DNA from: Rallus limicola
Lineage: Eukaryota > Chordata > Aves > Gruiformes > Rallidae
Length of the DNA: 64,000 nt
Assembly (NCBI GenBank): GCA_022605955.1
Contig: JAKCOZ010000306.1
Location: forward strand, 124,001-188,000
Direction: 5' to 3'
Shown: in pieces, positions 48,491-62,142 of the stretch
How the letters are laid out: every line of letters begins with the position of its first letter
Position numbering within the stretch: position 1 is the first letter of the stretch
The notes under the pieces: model-generated
Told to the model about the DNA's origin: nothing
Databases searched by the model: none
The model's input: the letters and a program-made list of their open reading frames with translations, nothing else
Translations under genes and position numbers: made by a program

Positions 48491-51400
48491 CGGCCCTAGC
48501 AGACTGCAGTTCAAAACATGCTAAACGTCCAGCAATAACTCCCAAAGTAAAGAAGCTAGGCCTGAAAGGCATAGCTTGTCTGAAACCTCCTAACAGGACA
48601 CACGAGCAGACCCTGTCGCTTTGGCTCTCAGCCTTTTCCTTTGCCTGGAAAGAGGGAACATGCCTGGAACCTCCTACGGTGCTTTTCTCGGCCCTAGCAG
48701 ACTGCAGTTCAAAACATGCTAAACGTCCAGCAATAACTCCCAAAGTAAAGAAGCTAGGCCTGAAAGGCATGGCCTGTCTGAAACCTCCTAACAGGACACA
48801 CGAGCAGACCCTGTCGCTTTGGCTCTCAGCCTTTTCCTTTGCCTGGAAAGAGGGAACATGCCTGGAACCTCCTACGGTGCTTTTCTCGGCCCTAGCAGAC
48901 TGCAGTTCAAAACATGCTAAACGTCCAGCAATAACTCCCAAAGTAAAGAAGCTAGGCCTGAAAGGCATAGCTTGTCTGAAACCTCCTAACAGGACACACG
49001 AGCAGACCCTGTCACTTTGGCTCTCAGCCTTTTCCTTTGCCTGGAAAGAGGGAACATGCCTGGAACCTCCTACGGTGCTTTTCTCGGCCCTAGCAGACTG
49101 CAGTTCAAAACATGCTAAACGTCCAGCAATAACTCCCAAAGTAAAGAAGCTAGGCCTGAAAGGCATAGCTTGTCTGAAACCTCCTAACAGGACACACGAG
49201 CAGACCCTGTCGCTTTGGCTCTCAGCCTTTTCCTTTGCCTGGAAAGAGGGAACATGCCTGGAACCTCCTACGGTGCTTTTCTCGGCCCTAGCAGACTGCA
49301 GTTCAAAACATGCTAAACGTCCAGCAATAACTCCCAAAGTAAAGAAGCTAGGACGGAAAGGCATAGCTTGTCTGAAACCTCCTAACAGGACACACGAGCA
49401 GACCCTGTCGCTTTGGCTCTCAGCCTTTTCCTTTGCCTGGAAAGAGGGAACATGCCTGGAACCTCCTACGGTGCTTTTCTCGGCCCTAGCAGACTGCAGT
49501 TCAAAACATGCTAAACGTCCAGCAATAACTCCCAAAGTAAAGAAGCTAGGCCTGAAAGGCATAGCTTGTCTGAAACCTCCTAACAGGACACACGAGCAGA
49601 CCCTGTCACTTTGGCTCTCAGCCTTTTCCTTTGCCTGGAAAGAGGGAACATGCCTGGAACCTCCTACGGTGCTTTTCTCGGCCCTAGCCGACTGCAGTTC
49701 AAAACATGCTAAACGTCCAGCAATAACTCCCAAAGTAAAGAAGCTAGGCCTGAAAGGCATAGCTTGTCTGAAACCTCCTAACAGGACACACCAGCAGACC
49801 CTGTCGCTTTGGCTCTCAGCCTTTTCCTTTGCCTGGAAAGAGGGAACATGCCTGGAACCTCCTACGGTGCTTTTCTCGGCCCTAGCAGACTGCAGTTCAA
49901 AACATGCTAAACGTCCAGCAATAACTCCCAAAGTAAAGAAGCTAGGCCTGAAAGGCATAGCCTGTCTGAAACCTCCTAACAGGACACACGAGCAGACCCT
50001 GTCGCTTTGGCTCTCAGCCTTTTCCTTTGCCTGGAAAGAGGGAACATGCCTGGAACCTCCTACGGTACTTTTCTCGGCCCTAGCAGACTGCAGTTCAAAA
50101 CATGCTAAACGTCCAGCAATAACTCCCAAAGTAAAGAAGCTAGGCCTGAAAGGCATAGCTTGTCTGAAACCTCCTAACAGGACACACGAGCAGACCCTAT
50201 CACTTTGGCTCTCAGCCTTTTCCTTTGCCTGGAAAGAGGGAACATGCCTGGAACCTCCTACGGTGCTTTTCTCGGCCCTAGCAGACTGCAGTTCAAAACA
50301 TGCTAAACGTCCAGCAATAACTCCCAAAGTAAAGAAGCTAGGCCTGAAAGGCATAGCTTGTCTGAAACCTCCTAACAGGACACACGAGCAGACCCTGTCG
50401 CTTTGGCTCTCAGCCTTTTCCTTTGCCTGGAAAGAGGGAACATGCCTGGAACCTCCTACGGTGCTTTTCTTGGCCCTAGCAGACTGCAGTTCAAAACATG
50501 CTAAACGTCCAGCAATAACTCCCAAAGTAAAGAAGCTAGGCCTGAAAGGCATAGCTTGTCTGAAACCTCCTAACAGGACGCACGAGCAGACCCTGTCACT
50601 TTGGCTCTCAGCCTTTTCCTTTGCCTGGAAAGAGGGAACATGCCTGGAACCTCCTACGGTGCTTTTCTCGGCCCTAGCAGACTGCAGTTCAAAACATGCT
50701 AAACGTCCAGCAATAACTCCCAAAGTAAAGAAGCTAGGCCTGAAAGGCATAGCTTGTCTGAAACCTCCTAACAGGACACACGAGCAGACCCTGTCGCTTT
50801 GGCTCTCAGCCTTTTCCTTTGCCTGGAAAGAGGGAACATGCCTGGAACCTCCTACGGTGCTTTTCTTGGCCCTAGCAGACTGCAGTTCAAAACATGCTAA
50901 ACGTCCAGCAATAACTCCCAAAGTAAAGAAGCTAGGCCTGAAAGGCATAGCTTGTCTGAAACCTCCTAACAGGACACACGAGCAGACCCTGTCGCTTTGG
51001 CTCTCAGCCTTTTCCTTTGCCTGGAAAGAGGGAACATGCCTGGAACCTCCTACGGTGCTTTTCTCGGCCCTAGCAGACTGCAGTTCAAAACATGCTAAAC
51101 GTCCAGCAATAACTCCCAAAGTAAAGAAGCTAGGCCTGAAAGGCATGGCCTGTCTGAAACCTCCTAACAGGACACACGAGCAGACCCTGTCGCTTTGGCT
51201 CTCAGCCTTTTCCTTTGCCTGGAAAGAGGGAACATGCCTGGAACCTCCTACGGTGCTTTTCTCGGCCCTAGCAGACTGCAGTTCAAAACATGCTAAACGT
51301 CCAGCAATAACTCCCAAAGTAAAGAAGCTAGGCCTGAAAGGCATAGCTTGTCTGAAACCTCCTAACAGGACACACGAGCAGACCCTGTCACTTTGGCTCT

Positions 51401-53628
51401 CAGCCTTTTCCTTTGCCTGGAAAGAGGGAACATGCCTGGAACCTCCTACGGTGCTTTTCTCGGCCCTAGCAGACTGCAGTTCAAAACATGCTAAACGTCC
51501 AGCAATAACTCCCAAAGTAAAGAAGCTAGGCCTGAAAGGCATAGCTTGTCTGAAACCTCCTAACAGGACACACGAGCAGACCCTGTCGCTTTGGCTCTCA
51601 GCCTTTTCCTTTGCCTGGAAAGAGGGAACATGCCTGGAACCTCCTACGGTGCTTTTCTCGGCCCTAGCAGACTGCAGTTCAAAACATGCTAAACGTCCAG
51701 CAATAACTCCCAAAGTAAAGAAGCGAGGCCTGAAAGGCATAGCTTGTCTGAAACCTCCTAACAGGACACACGAGCAGACCCTGTCGCTTTGGCTCTCAGC
51801 CTTTTCCTTTGCCTGGAAAGAGGGAACATGCCTGGAACCTCCTACGGTGCTTTTCTCGGCCCTAGCAGACTGCAGTTCAAAACATGCTAAACGTCCAGCA
51901 ATAACTCCCAAAGTAAAGAAGCTAGGCCTGAAAGGCATAGCTTGTCTGAAACCTCCTAACAGGACACACGAGCAGACCCTGTCACTTTGGCTCTCAGCCT
52001 TTTCCTTTGCCTGGAAAGAGGGAACATGCCTGGAACCTCCTACGGTGCTTTTCTCGGCCCTAGCCGACTGCAGTTCAAAACATGCTAAACGTCCAGCAAT
52101 AACTCCCAAAGTAAAGAAGCTAGGCCTGAAAGGCATAGCTTGTCTGAAACCTCCTAACAGGACACACGAGCAGACCCTGTCGCTTTGGCTCTCAGCCTTT
52201 TCCTTTGCCTGGAAAGAGGGAACATGCCTGGAACCTCCTACGGTGCTTTTCTCGGCCCTAGCAGACTGCAGTTCAAAACATGCTAAACGTCCAGCAATAA
52301 CTCCCAAAGTAAAGAAGCTAGGCCTGAAAGGCATAGCTTGTCTGAAACCTCCTAACAGGACACACGAGCAGACCCTGTCGCTTTGGCTCTCAGCCTTTTC
52401 CTTTGCCTGGAAAGAGGGAACATGCCTGGAACCTCCTACGGTGCTTTTCTCGGCCCTAGCAGACTGCAGTTCAAAACATGCTAAACGTCCAGCAATAACT
52501 CCCAAAGTAAAGAAGCTAGGCCTGAAAGGCATAGCTTGTCTGAAACCTCCTAACAGGACACACGAGCAGACCCTGTCGCTTTGGCTCTCAGCCTTTTCCT
52601 TTGCCTGGAAAGAGGGAACATGCCTGGAACCTCCTACGGTGCTTTTCTCGGCCCTAGCAGACTGCAGTTCAAAACATGCTAAACGTCCAGCAATAACTCC
52701 CAAAGTAAAGAAGCTAGGCCTGAAAGGCATAGCTTGTCTGAAACCTCCTAACAGGACACACGAGCAGACCCTGTCGCTTTGGCTCTCAGCCTTTTCCTTT
52801 GCCTGGAAAGAGGGAACATGCCTGGAACCTCCTACGGTGCTTTTCTCGGCCCTAGCAGACTGCAGTTCAAAACATGCTAAACGTCCAGCAATAACTCCCA
52901 AAGTAAAGAAGCTAGGCCTGAAAGGCATAGCTTGTCTGAAACCTCCTAACAGGACACACGAGCAGACCCTATCACTTTGGCTCTCAGCTTTTTCCTTTGC
53001 CTGGAAAGAGGGAACATGCCTGGAACCTCCTACGGTGCTTTTCTCGGCCCTAGCAGACTGCAGTTCAAAACATGCTAAACGTCCAGCAATAACTCCCAAA
53101 GTAAAGAAGCTAGGCCTGAAAGGCATAGCTTGTCTGAAACCTCCTAACAGGACACACGAGCAGACCCTGTCACTTTGGCTCTCAGCCTTTTCCTTTGCCT
53201 GGAAAGAGGGAACATGCCTGGAACCTCCTACGGTGCTTTTCTCGGCCCTAGCCGACTGCAGTTCAAAACATGCTAAACGTCCAGCAATAACTCCCAAAGT
53301 AAAGAAGCTAGGCCTGAAAGGCATAGCTTGTCTGAAACCTCCTAACAGGACACACGAGCAGACCCTGTCACTTTGGCTCTCAGCCTTTTCCTTTGCCTGG
53401 AAAGAGGGAACATGCCTGGAACCTCCTACGGTGCTTTTCTCGGCCCTAGCCGACAGCAGTTCAAAACATGCTAAACGTCCAGCAATAACTCCCAAAGTAA
53501 AGAAGCTAGGCCTGAAAGGCATAGCTTGTCTGAAACCTCCTAACAGGACACACCAGCAGACCCTGTCGCTTTGGCTCTCAGCCTTTTCCTTTGCCTGGAA
53601 AGAGGGAACATGCCTGGAACCTCCTACG

Positions 53629-54816
53629 GTGCTTTTCTCGGCCCTAGCAGACTGCAGTTCAAAACATGCTAAACGTCCAGCAATAACTCCCAAAGTAAAG
53701 AAGCTAGGCCTGAAAGGCATAGCTTGTCTGAAACCTCCTAACAGGACGCACGAGCAGACCCTGTCACTTTGGCTCTCAGCCTTTTCCTTTGCCTGGAAAG
53801 AGGGAACATGCCTGGAACCTCCTACGGTGCTTTTCTCGGCCCTAGCAGACTGCAGTTCAAAACATGCTAAACGTCCAGCAATAACTCCCAAAGTAAAGAA
53901 GCTAGGCCTGAAAGGCATAGCTTGTCTGAAACCTCCTAACAGGACACACGAGCAGACCCTGTCGCTTTGGCTCTCAGCCTTTTCCTTTGCCTGGAAAGAG
54001 GGAACATGCCTGGAACCTCCTACGGTGCTTTTCTTGGCCCTAGCAGACTGCAGTTCAAAACATGCTAAACGTCCAGCAATAACTCCCAAAGTAAAGAAGC
54101 TAGGCCTGAAAGGCATAGCTTGTCTGAAACCTCCTAACAGGACACACGAGCAGACCCTGTCGCTTTGGCTCTCAGCCTTTTCCTTTGCCTGGAAAGAGGG
54201 AACATGCCTGGAACCTCCTACGGTGCTTTTCTCGGCCCTAGCAGACTGCAGTTCAAAACATGCTAAACGTCCAGCAATAACTCCCAAAGTAAAGAAGCTA
54301 GGCCTGAAAGGCATAGCTTGTCTGAAACCTCCTAACAGGACACACGAGCAGACCCTGTCGCTTTGGCTCTCAGCCTTTTCCTTTGCCTGGAAAGAGGGAA
54401 CATGCCTGGAACCTCCTACGGTACTTTTCTCGGCCCTAGCAGACTGCAGTTCAAAACATGCTAAACGTCCAGCAATAACTCCCAAAGTAAAGAAGCTAGG
54501 CCTGAAAGGCATAGCTTGTCTGAAACCTCCTAACAGGACACACGAGCAGACCCTGTCGCTTTGGCTCTCAGCCTTTTCCTTTGCCTGGAAAGAGGGAACA
54601 TGCCTGGAACCTCCTACGGTGCTTTTCTCGGCCCTAGCAGACTGCAGTTCAAAACATGCTAAACGTCCAGCAATAACTCCCAAAGTAAAGAAGCTAGGCC
54701 TGAAAAGCATAGCTTGTCTGAAACCTCCTAACAGGACACACCAGCAGACCCTGTCACTTTGGCTCTCAGCCTTTTCCTTTGCCTGGAAAGAGGGAACATG
54801 CCTGGAACCTCCTACG
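53629..54816. repeat. 6-monomer module, copy 1
   Basis: Monomer order is gacgcac/tgtcact, tgtcgct, cttggcc, tgtcgct, ggtactt, gaaaagcat plus accagcag. Total length is 1,188 bp. Confidence 0.75.
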
Positions 54817-57786
54817 GTGCTTTTCTCGGCCCTAGCAGACTGCAGTTCAAAACATGCTAAACGTCCAGCAATAACTCCCAAAGTAAAGAAGCTAGGCCTG
54901 AAAGGCATAGCTTGTCTGAAACCTCCTAACAGGACACACGAGCAGACCCTGTCACTTTGGCTCTCAGCCTTTTCCTTTGCCTGGAAAGAGGGAACATGCC
55001 TGGAACCTCCTACGGTGCTTTTCTCGGCCCTAGCCGACTGCAGTTCAAAACATGCTAAACGTCCAGCAATAACTCCCAAAGTAAAGAAGCTAGGCCTGAA
55101 AGGCATAGCTTGTCTGAAACCTCCTAACAGGACACATGAGCAGACCCTGTCGCTTTGGCTCTCAGCCTTTTCCTTTGCCTGGAAAGAGGGAACATGCCTG
55201 GAACCTCCTACGGTGCTTTTCTCGGCCCTAGCAGACTGCAGTTCAAAACATGCTAAACGTCCAGCAATAACTCCCAAAGTAAAGAAGCTAGGCCTGAAAG
55301 GCATAGCTTGTCTGAAACCTCCTAACAGGACACACGAGCAGACCCTGTCGCTTTGGCTCTCAGCCTTTTCCTTTGCCTGGAAAGAGGGAACATGCCTGGA
55401 ACCTCCTACGGTGCTTTTCTCGGCCCTAGCAGACTGCAGTTCAAAACATGCTAAACGTCCAGCAATAACTCCCAAAGTAAAGAAGCTAGGCCTGAAAGGC
55501 CTAGCTTGTCTGAAACCTCCTAACAGGACACACGAGCAGACCCTGTCACTTTGGCTCTCAGCCTTTTCCTTTGCCTGGAAAGAGGGAACATGCCTGGAAC
55601 CTCCTACGGTGCTTTTCTCGGCCCTAGCAGACTGCAGTTCAAAACATGCTAAACGTCCAGCAATAACTCCCAAAGTAAAGAAGCTAGGCCTGAAAGGCAT
55701 AGCTTGTCTGAAACCTCCTAACAGGACACACGAGCAGACCCTGTCACTTTGGCTCTCAGCCTTTTCCTTTGCCTGGAAAGAGGGAACATGCCTGGAACCT
55801 CCTACGGTGCTTTTCTCGGCCCTAGCAGACTGCAGTTCAAAACATGCTAAACGTCCAGCAATAACTCCCAAAGTAAAGAAGCTAGGCCTGAAAGGCATAG
55901 CTTGTCTGAAACCTCCTAACAGGACGCACGAGCAGACCCTGTCACTTTGGCTCTCAGCCTTTTCCTTTGCCTGGAAAGAGGGAACATGCCTGGAACCTCC
56001 TACGGTGCTTTTCTCGGCCCTAGCAGACTGCAGTTCAAAACATGCTAAACGTCCAGCAATAACTCCCAAAGTAAAGAAGCTAGGCCTGAAAGGCATAGCT
56101 TGTCTGAAACCTCCTAACAGGACACACGAGCAGACCCTGTCGCTTTGGCTCTCAGCCTTTTCCTTTGCCTGGAAAGAGGGAACATGCCTGGAACCTCCTA
56201 CGGTGCTTTTCTTGGCCCTAGCAGACTGCAGTTCAAAACATGCTAAACGTCCAGCAATAACTCCCAAAGTAAAGAAGCTAGGCCTGAAAGGCATAGCTTG
56301 TCTGAAACCTCCTAACAGGACACACGAGTAGACCCTATCACTTTGGCTCTCAGCTTTTTCCTTTGCCTGGAAAGAGGGAACATGCCTGGAACCTCCTACG
56401 GTGCTTTTCTCGGCCCTAGCAGACTGCAGTTCAAAACATGCTAAACGTCCAGCAATAACTCCCAAAGTAAAGAAGCTAGGCCTGAAAGGCATAGCTTGTC
56501 TGAAACCTCCTAACAGGACACACGAGCAGACCCTGTCACTTTGGCTCTCAGCTTTTTCCTTTGCCTGGAAAGAGGGAACATGCCTGGAACCTCCTACGGT
56601 GCTTTTCTCGGCCCTAGCAGACTGCAGTTCAAAACATGCTAAACGTCCAGCAATAACTCCCAAAGTAAAGAAGCTAGGCCTGAAAGGCATAGCTTGTCTG
56701 AAACCTCCTAACAGGACACACGAGCAGACCCTGTCACTTTGGCTCTCAGCCTTTTCCTTTGCCTGGAAAGAGGGAACATGCCTGGAACCTCCTACGGTGC
56801 TTTTCTCGGCCCTAGCAGACTGCAGTTCAAAACATGCTAAACGTCCAGCAATAACTCCCAAAGTAAAGAAGCTAGGCCTGAAAGGCATAGCCTGTCTGAA
56901 ACCTCCTAACAGGACACACGAGCAGACCCTGTCGCTTTGGCTCTCAGCCTTTTCCTTTGCCTGGAAAGAGGGAACATGCCTGGAACCTCCTACGGTACTT
57001 TTCTCGGCCCTAGCAGACTGCAGTTCAAAACATGCTAAACGTCCAGCAATAACTCCCAAAGTAAAGAAGCTAGGCCTGAAAGGCATAGCTTGTCTGAAAC
57101 CTCCTAACAGGACACACGAGCAGACCCTGTCGCTTTGGCTCTCAGCCTTTTCCTTTGCCTGGAAAGAGGGAACATGCCTGGAACCTCCTACGGTGCTTTT
57201 CTCGGCCCTAGCAGACTGCAGTTCAAAACATGCTAAACGTCCAGCAATAACTCCCAAAGTAAAGAAGCTAGGCCTGAAAGGCATAGCTTGTCTGAAACCT
57301 CCTAACAGGACACACGAGCAGACCCTGTCACTTTGGCTCTCAGCTTTTTCCTTTGCCTGGAAAGAGGGAACATGCCTGGAACCTCCTACGGTGCTTTTCT
57401 CGGCCCTAGCAGACTGCAGTTCAAAACATGCTAAACGTCCAGCAATAACTCCCAAAGTAAAGAAGCTAGGCCTGAAAGGCATAGCTTGTCTGAAACCTCC
57501 TAAGAGGACACACGAGCAGACCCTGTCGCTGTGGCTCTCAGCCTTTTCCTTTGCCTGGAAAGAGGGAACATGCCTGGAACCTCCTACGGTGCTTTTCTCG
57601 GCCCTAGCAGACTGCAGTTCAAAACATGCTAAACGTCCAGCAATAACTCCCAAAGTAAAGAAGCTAGGCCTGAAAGGCATAGCTTGTCTGAAACCTCCTA
57701 ACAGGACACACGAGCAGACCCTGTCGCTTTGGCTCTCAGCCTTTTCCTTTGCCTGGAAAGAGGGAACATGCCTGGAACCTCCTACG

Positions 57787-58776
57787 GTGCTTTTCTCGGC
57801 CCTAGCAGACTGCAGTTCAAAACATGCTAAACGTCCAGCAATAACTCCCAAAGTAAAGAAGCTAGGCCTGAAAAGCATAGCTTGTCTGAAACCTCCTAAC
57901 AGGACACACCAGCAGACCCTGTCACTTTGGCTCTCAGCCTTTTCCTTTGCCTGGAAAGAGGAAACATGCCTGGAACCTCCTACGGTGCTTTTCTCGGCCC
58001 TAGCAGACTGCAGTTCAAAACATGCTAAACGTCCAGCAATAACTCCCAAAGTAAAGAAGCTAGGCCTGAAAGGCATAGCTTGTCTGAAACCTCCTAACAG
58101 GACACACGAGCAGACCCTGTCACTTTGGCTCTCAGCCTTTTCCTTTGCCTGGAAAGAGGGAACATGCCTGGAACCTCCTACGGTGCTTTTCTCGGCCCTA
58201 GCAGACTGCAGTTCAAAACATGCTAAACGTCCAGCAATAACTCTCAAAGTAAAGAAGCTAGGCCTGAAAGGCATAGCTTGTCTGAAACCTCCTAACAGGA
58301 CACACGAGCAGACCCTATCACTTTGGCTCTCAGCCTTTTCCTATGCCTGGAAAGAGGGAACATGCCTGGAACCTCCTACGGTGCTTTTCTCGGCCCTAGC
58401 AGACTGCAGTTCAAAACATGCTAAACGTCCAGCAATAACTCCCAAAGTAAAGAAGCTAGGCCTGAAAGGCATAGCTTGTCTGAAACCTCCTAACAGGACA
58501 CACGAGCAGACCCTGTCGCTTTGGCTCTCAGCCTTTTCCTTTGCCTGGAAAGAGGGAACATGCCTGGAACCTCCTACGGTGCTTTTCTCGGCCCTAGCAG
58601 ACTGCAGTTCAAAACATGCTAAACGTCCAGCAATAACTCCCAAAGTAAAGAAGCTAGGCCTGAAAGGCATAGCTTGTCTGAAACCTCCTAACAGGACACA
58701 CGAGCAGACCCTGTCGCTTTGGCTCTCAGCCTTTTCCTTTGCCTGGAAAGAGGGAACATGCCTGGAACCTCCTACG
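57787..58776. repeat. 5-monomer module, copy 1 (990 bp)
   Basis: Order is gaaaagcat/accagcag monomer, tgtcact, ctctcaaag/ctatcac, tgtcgct, tgtcgct. The first monomer carries gaggaaaca (57,962) and the third a private ctatgcc near 58,343. Confidence 0.75.
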
Positions 58777-59964
58777 GTGCTTTTCTCGGCCCTAGCAGAC
58801 TGCAGTTCAAAACATGCTAAACGTCCAGCAATAACTCCCAAAGTAAAGAAGCTAGGCCTGAAAGGCATAGCTTGTCTGAAACCTCCTAACAGGACGCACG
58901 AGCAGACCCTGTCACTTTGGCTCTCAGCCTTTTCCTTTGCCTGGAAAGAGGGAACATGCCTGGAACCTCCTACGGTGCTTTTCTCGGCCCTAGCAGACTG
59001 CAGTTCAAAACATGCTAAACGTCCAGCAATAACTCCCAAAGTAAAGAAGCTAGGCCTGAAAGGCATAGCTTGTCTGAAACCTCCTAACAGGACACACGAG
59101 CAGACCCTGTCGCTTTGGCTCTCAGCCTTTTCCTTTGCCTGGAAAGAGGGAACATGCCTGGAACCTCCTACGGTGCTTTTCTTGGCCCTAGCAGACTGCA
59201 GTTCAAAACATGCTAAACGTCCAGCAATAACTCCCAAAGTAAAGAAGCTAGGCCTGAAAGGCATAGCTTGTCTGAAACCTCCTAACAGGACACACGAGCA
59301 GACCCTGTCGCTTTGGCTCTCAGCCTTTTCCTTTGCCTGGAAAGAGGGAACATGCCTGGAACCTCCTACGGTGCTTTTCTCGGCCCTAGCAGACTTCAGT
59401 TCAAAACATGCTAAACGTCCAGCAATAACTCCCAAAGTAAAGAAGCTAGGCCTGAAAGGCATAGCTTGTCTGAAACCTCCTAACAGGACACACGAGCAGA
59501 CCCTGTCGCTTTGGCTCTCAGCCTTTTCCTTTGCCTGGAAAGAGGGAACATGCCTGGAACCTCCTACGGTACTTTTCTCGGCCCTAGCAGACTGCAGTTC
59601 AAAACATGCTAAACGTCCAGCAATAACTCCCAAAGTAAAGAAGCTAGGCCTGAAAGGCATAGCTTGTCTGAAACCTCCTAACAGGACACACGAGCAGACC
59701 CTGTCGCTTTGGCTCTCAGCCTTTTCCTTTGCCTGGAAAGAGGGAACATGCCTGGAACCTCCTACGGTGCTTTTCTCGGCCCTAGCAGACTGCAGTTCAA
59801 AACATGCTAAACGTCCAGCAATAACTCCCAAAGTAAAGAAGCTAGGCCTGAAAAGCATAGCTTGTCTGAAACCTCCTAACAGGACACACCAGCAGACCCT
59901 GTCACTTTGGCTCTCAGCCTTTTCCTTTGCCTGGAAAGAGGGAACATGCCTGGAACCTCCTACG
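58777..59964. repeat. 6-monomer module, copy 2
   Basis: Same order of six marker monomers as at 53,629-54,816. The fourth monomer has a private gacttcag at about 59,394 that destroys the PstI-type site. Confidence 0.75.
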
Positions 59965-60756
59965 GTGCTTTTCTCGGCCCTAGCAGACTGCAGTTCAAAA
60001 CATGCTAAACGTCCAGCAATAACTCCCAAAGTAAAGAAGCTAGGCCTGAAAGGCATAGCTTGTCTGAAACCTCCTAACAGGACACACGAGCAGACCCTGT
60101 CACTTTGGCTCTCAGCCTTTTCCTTTGCCTGGAAAGAGGGAACATGCCTGGAACCTCCTACGGTGCTTTTCTCGGCCCTAGCCGACTGCAGTTCAAAACA
60201 TGCTAAACGTCCAGCAATAACTCTCAAAGTAAAGAAGCTAGGCCTGAAAGGCATAGCTTGTCTGAAACCTCCTAACAGGACACACGAGCAGACCCTATCA
60301 CTTTGGCTCTCAGCCTTTTCCTTTGCCTGGAAAGAGGGAACATGCCTGGAACCTCCTACGGTGCTTTTCTCGGCCCTAGCAGACTGCAGTTCAAAACATG
60401 CTAAACGTCCAGCAATAACTCCCAAAGTAAAGAAGCTAGGCCTGAAAGGCATAGCTTGTCTGAAACCTCCTAACAGGACACACGAGCAGACCCTGTCGCT
60501 TTGGCTCTCAGCCTTTTCCTTTGCCTGGAAAGAGGGAACATGCCTGGAACCTCCTACGGTGCTTTTCTCGGCCCTAGCAGACTGCAGTTCAAAACATGCT
60601 AAACGTCCAGCAATAACTCCCAAAGTAAAGAAGCTAGGCCTGAAAGGCATAGCTTGTCTGAAACCTCCTAACAGGACACACGAGCAGACCCTGTCGCTTT
60701 GGCTCTCAGCCTTTTCCTTTGCCTGGAAAGAGGGAACATGCCTGGAACCTCCTACG
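59767..60756. repeat. 5-monomer module, copy 2 (990 bp)
   Basis: Same order as 57,787-58,776, without gaggaaaca and with gccgact at about 60,183 in the ctctcaaag monomer. It is directly followed by copy 3, so the two form a 990-bp tandem pair. Confidence 0.75.
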
Positions 60757-61746
60757 GTGCTTTTCTCGGCCCTAGCAGACTGCAGTTCAAAACATGCTAA
60801 ACGTCCAGCAATAACTCCCAAAGTAAAGAAGCTAGGCCTGAAAAGCATAGCTTGTCTGAAACCTCCTAACAGGACACACCAGCAGACCCTGTCACTTTGG
60901 CTCTCAGCCTTTTCCTTTGCCTGGAAAGAGGAAACATGCCTGGAACCTCCTACGGTGCTTTTCTCGGCCCTAGCAGACTGCAGTTCAAAACATGCTAAAC
61001 GTCCAGCAATAACTCCCAAAGTAAAGAAGCTAGGCCTGAAAGGCATAGCTTGTCTGAAACCTCCTAACAGGACACACGAGCAGACCCTGTCACTTTGGCT
61101 CTCAGCCTTTTCCTTTGCCTGGAAAGAGGGAACATGCCTGGAACCTCCTACGGTGCTTTTCTCGGCCCTAGCAGACTGCAGTTCAAAACATGCTAAACGT
61201 CCAGCAATAACTCTCAAAGTAAAGAAGCTAGGCCTGAAAGGCATAGCTTGTCTGAAACCTCCTAACAGGACACACGAGCAGACCCTATCACTTTGGCTCT
61301 CAGCCTTTTCCTTTGCCTGGAAAGAGGGAACATGCCTGGAACCTCCTACGGTGCTTTTCTCGGCCCTAGCAGACTGCAGTTCAAAACATGCTAAACGTCC
61401 AGCAATAACTCCCAAAGTAAAGAAGCTAGGCCTGAAAGGCATAGCTTGTCTGAAACCTCCTAACAGGACACACGAGCAGACCCTGTCGCTTTGGCTCTCA
61501 GCCTTTTCCTTTGCCTGGAAAGAGGGAACATGCCTGGAACCTCCTACGGTGCTTTTCTCGGCCCTAGCAGACTGCAGTTCAAAACATGCTAAACGTCCAG
61601 CAATAACTCCCAAAGTAAAGAAGCTAGGCCTGAAAGGCATAGCTTGTCTGAAACCTCCTAACAGGACACACGAGCAGACCCTGTCGCTTTGGCTCTCAGC
61701 CTTTTCCTTTGCCTGGAAAGAGGGAACATGCCTGGAACCTCCTACG
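60757..61746. repeat. 5-monomer module, copy 3 (990 bp)
   Basis: Same order again, with gaggaaaca at 60,932. The gaggaaaca allele recurs at 57,962, 60,932 and 63,902, spaced exactly 2,970 bp (15 monomers) each time. Confidence 0.75.
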
Positions 61747-62142
61747 GTGCTTTTCTCGGCCCTAGCAGACTGCAGTTCAAAACATGCTAAACGTCCAGCA
61801 ATAACTCCCAAAGTAAAGAAGCTAGGCCTGAAAGGCCTAGCTTGTCTGAAACCTCCTAACAGGACACACGAGCAGACCCTGTCACTTTGGCTCTCAGCCT
61901 TTTCCTTTGCCTGGAAAGAGGGAACATGCCTGGAACCTCCTACGGTGCTTTTCTCGGCCCTAGCAGACTGCAGTTCAAAACATGCTAAACGTCCAGCAAT
62001 AACTCCCAAAGTAAAGAAGCTAGGCCTGAAAGGCATAGCTTGTCTGAAACCTCCTAACAGGACACACGAGCAGACCCTATCACTTTGGCTCTCAGCCTTT
62101 TCCTTTGCCTGGAAAGAGGGAACATGCCTGGAACCTCCTACG

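Larger units (their letters stand above)
46321..49272. repeat. 15-monomer higher-order unit, copy 2 (2,952 bp)
   Basis: Tandem copy of the preceding unit, with its 18-bp deletion at 48,472/48,473. It has the derived A at 48,087. The match ends at 49,353, where this copy reads aggacgg against aggcctg at 46,401. Confidence 0.9.
44964..51389. repeat. Copy 2 of the 43-monomer duplication (offset 8,478 bp)
   Basis: Second copy of the tract at 36,486-42,911. The spacing 8,478 equals 43 x 198 minus 36, because each period contains two monomers with the 18-bp deletion (45,520 and 48,472 here; 37,042 and 39,994 in copy 1). The rare catgactgg base is at 48,087, exactly 8,478 after 39,609. Confidence 0.9.

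Noticed and set aside
26589..58274. Minus-strand open frame of about 10,561 codons, with an in-frame ATG in most monomers
   Set aside because: It is a product of a 198-bp repeat with no stop in that frame. The translation is the same 66-residue unit over and over, with no signal, domain or flanking gene structure, and the opposite strand is equally open.
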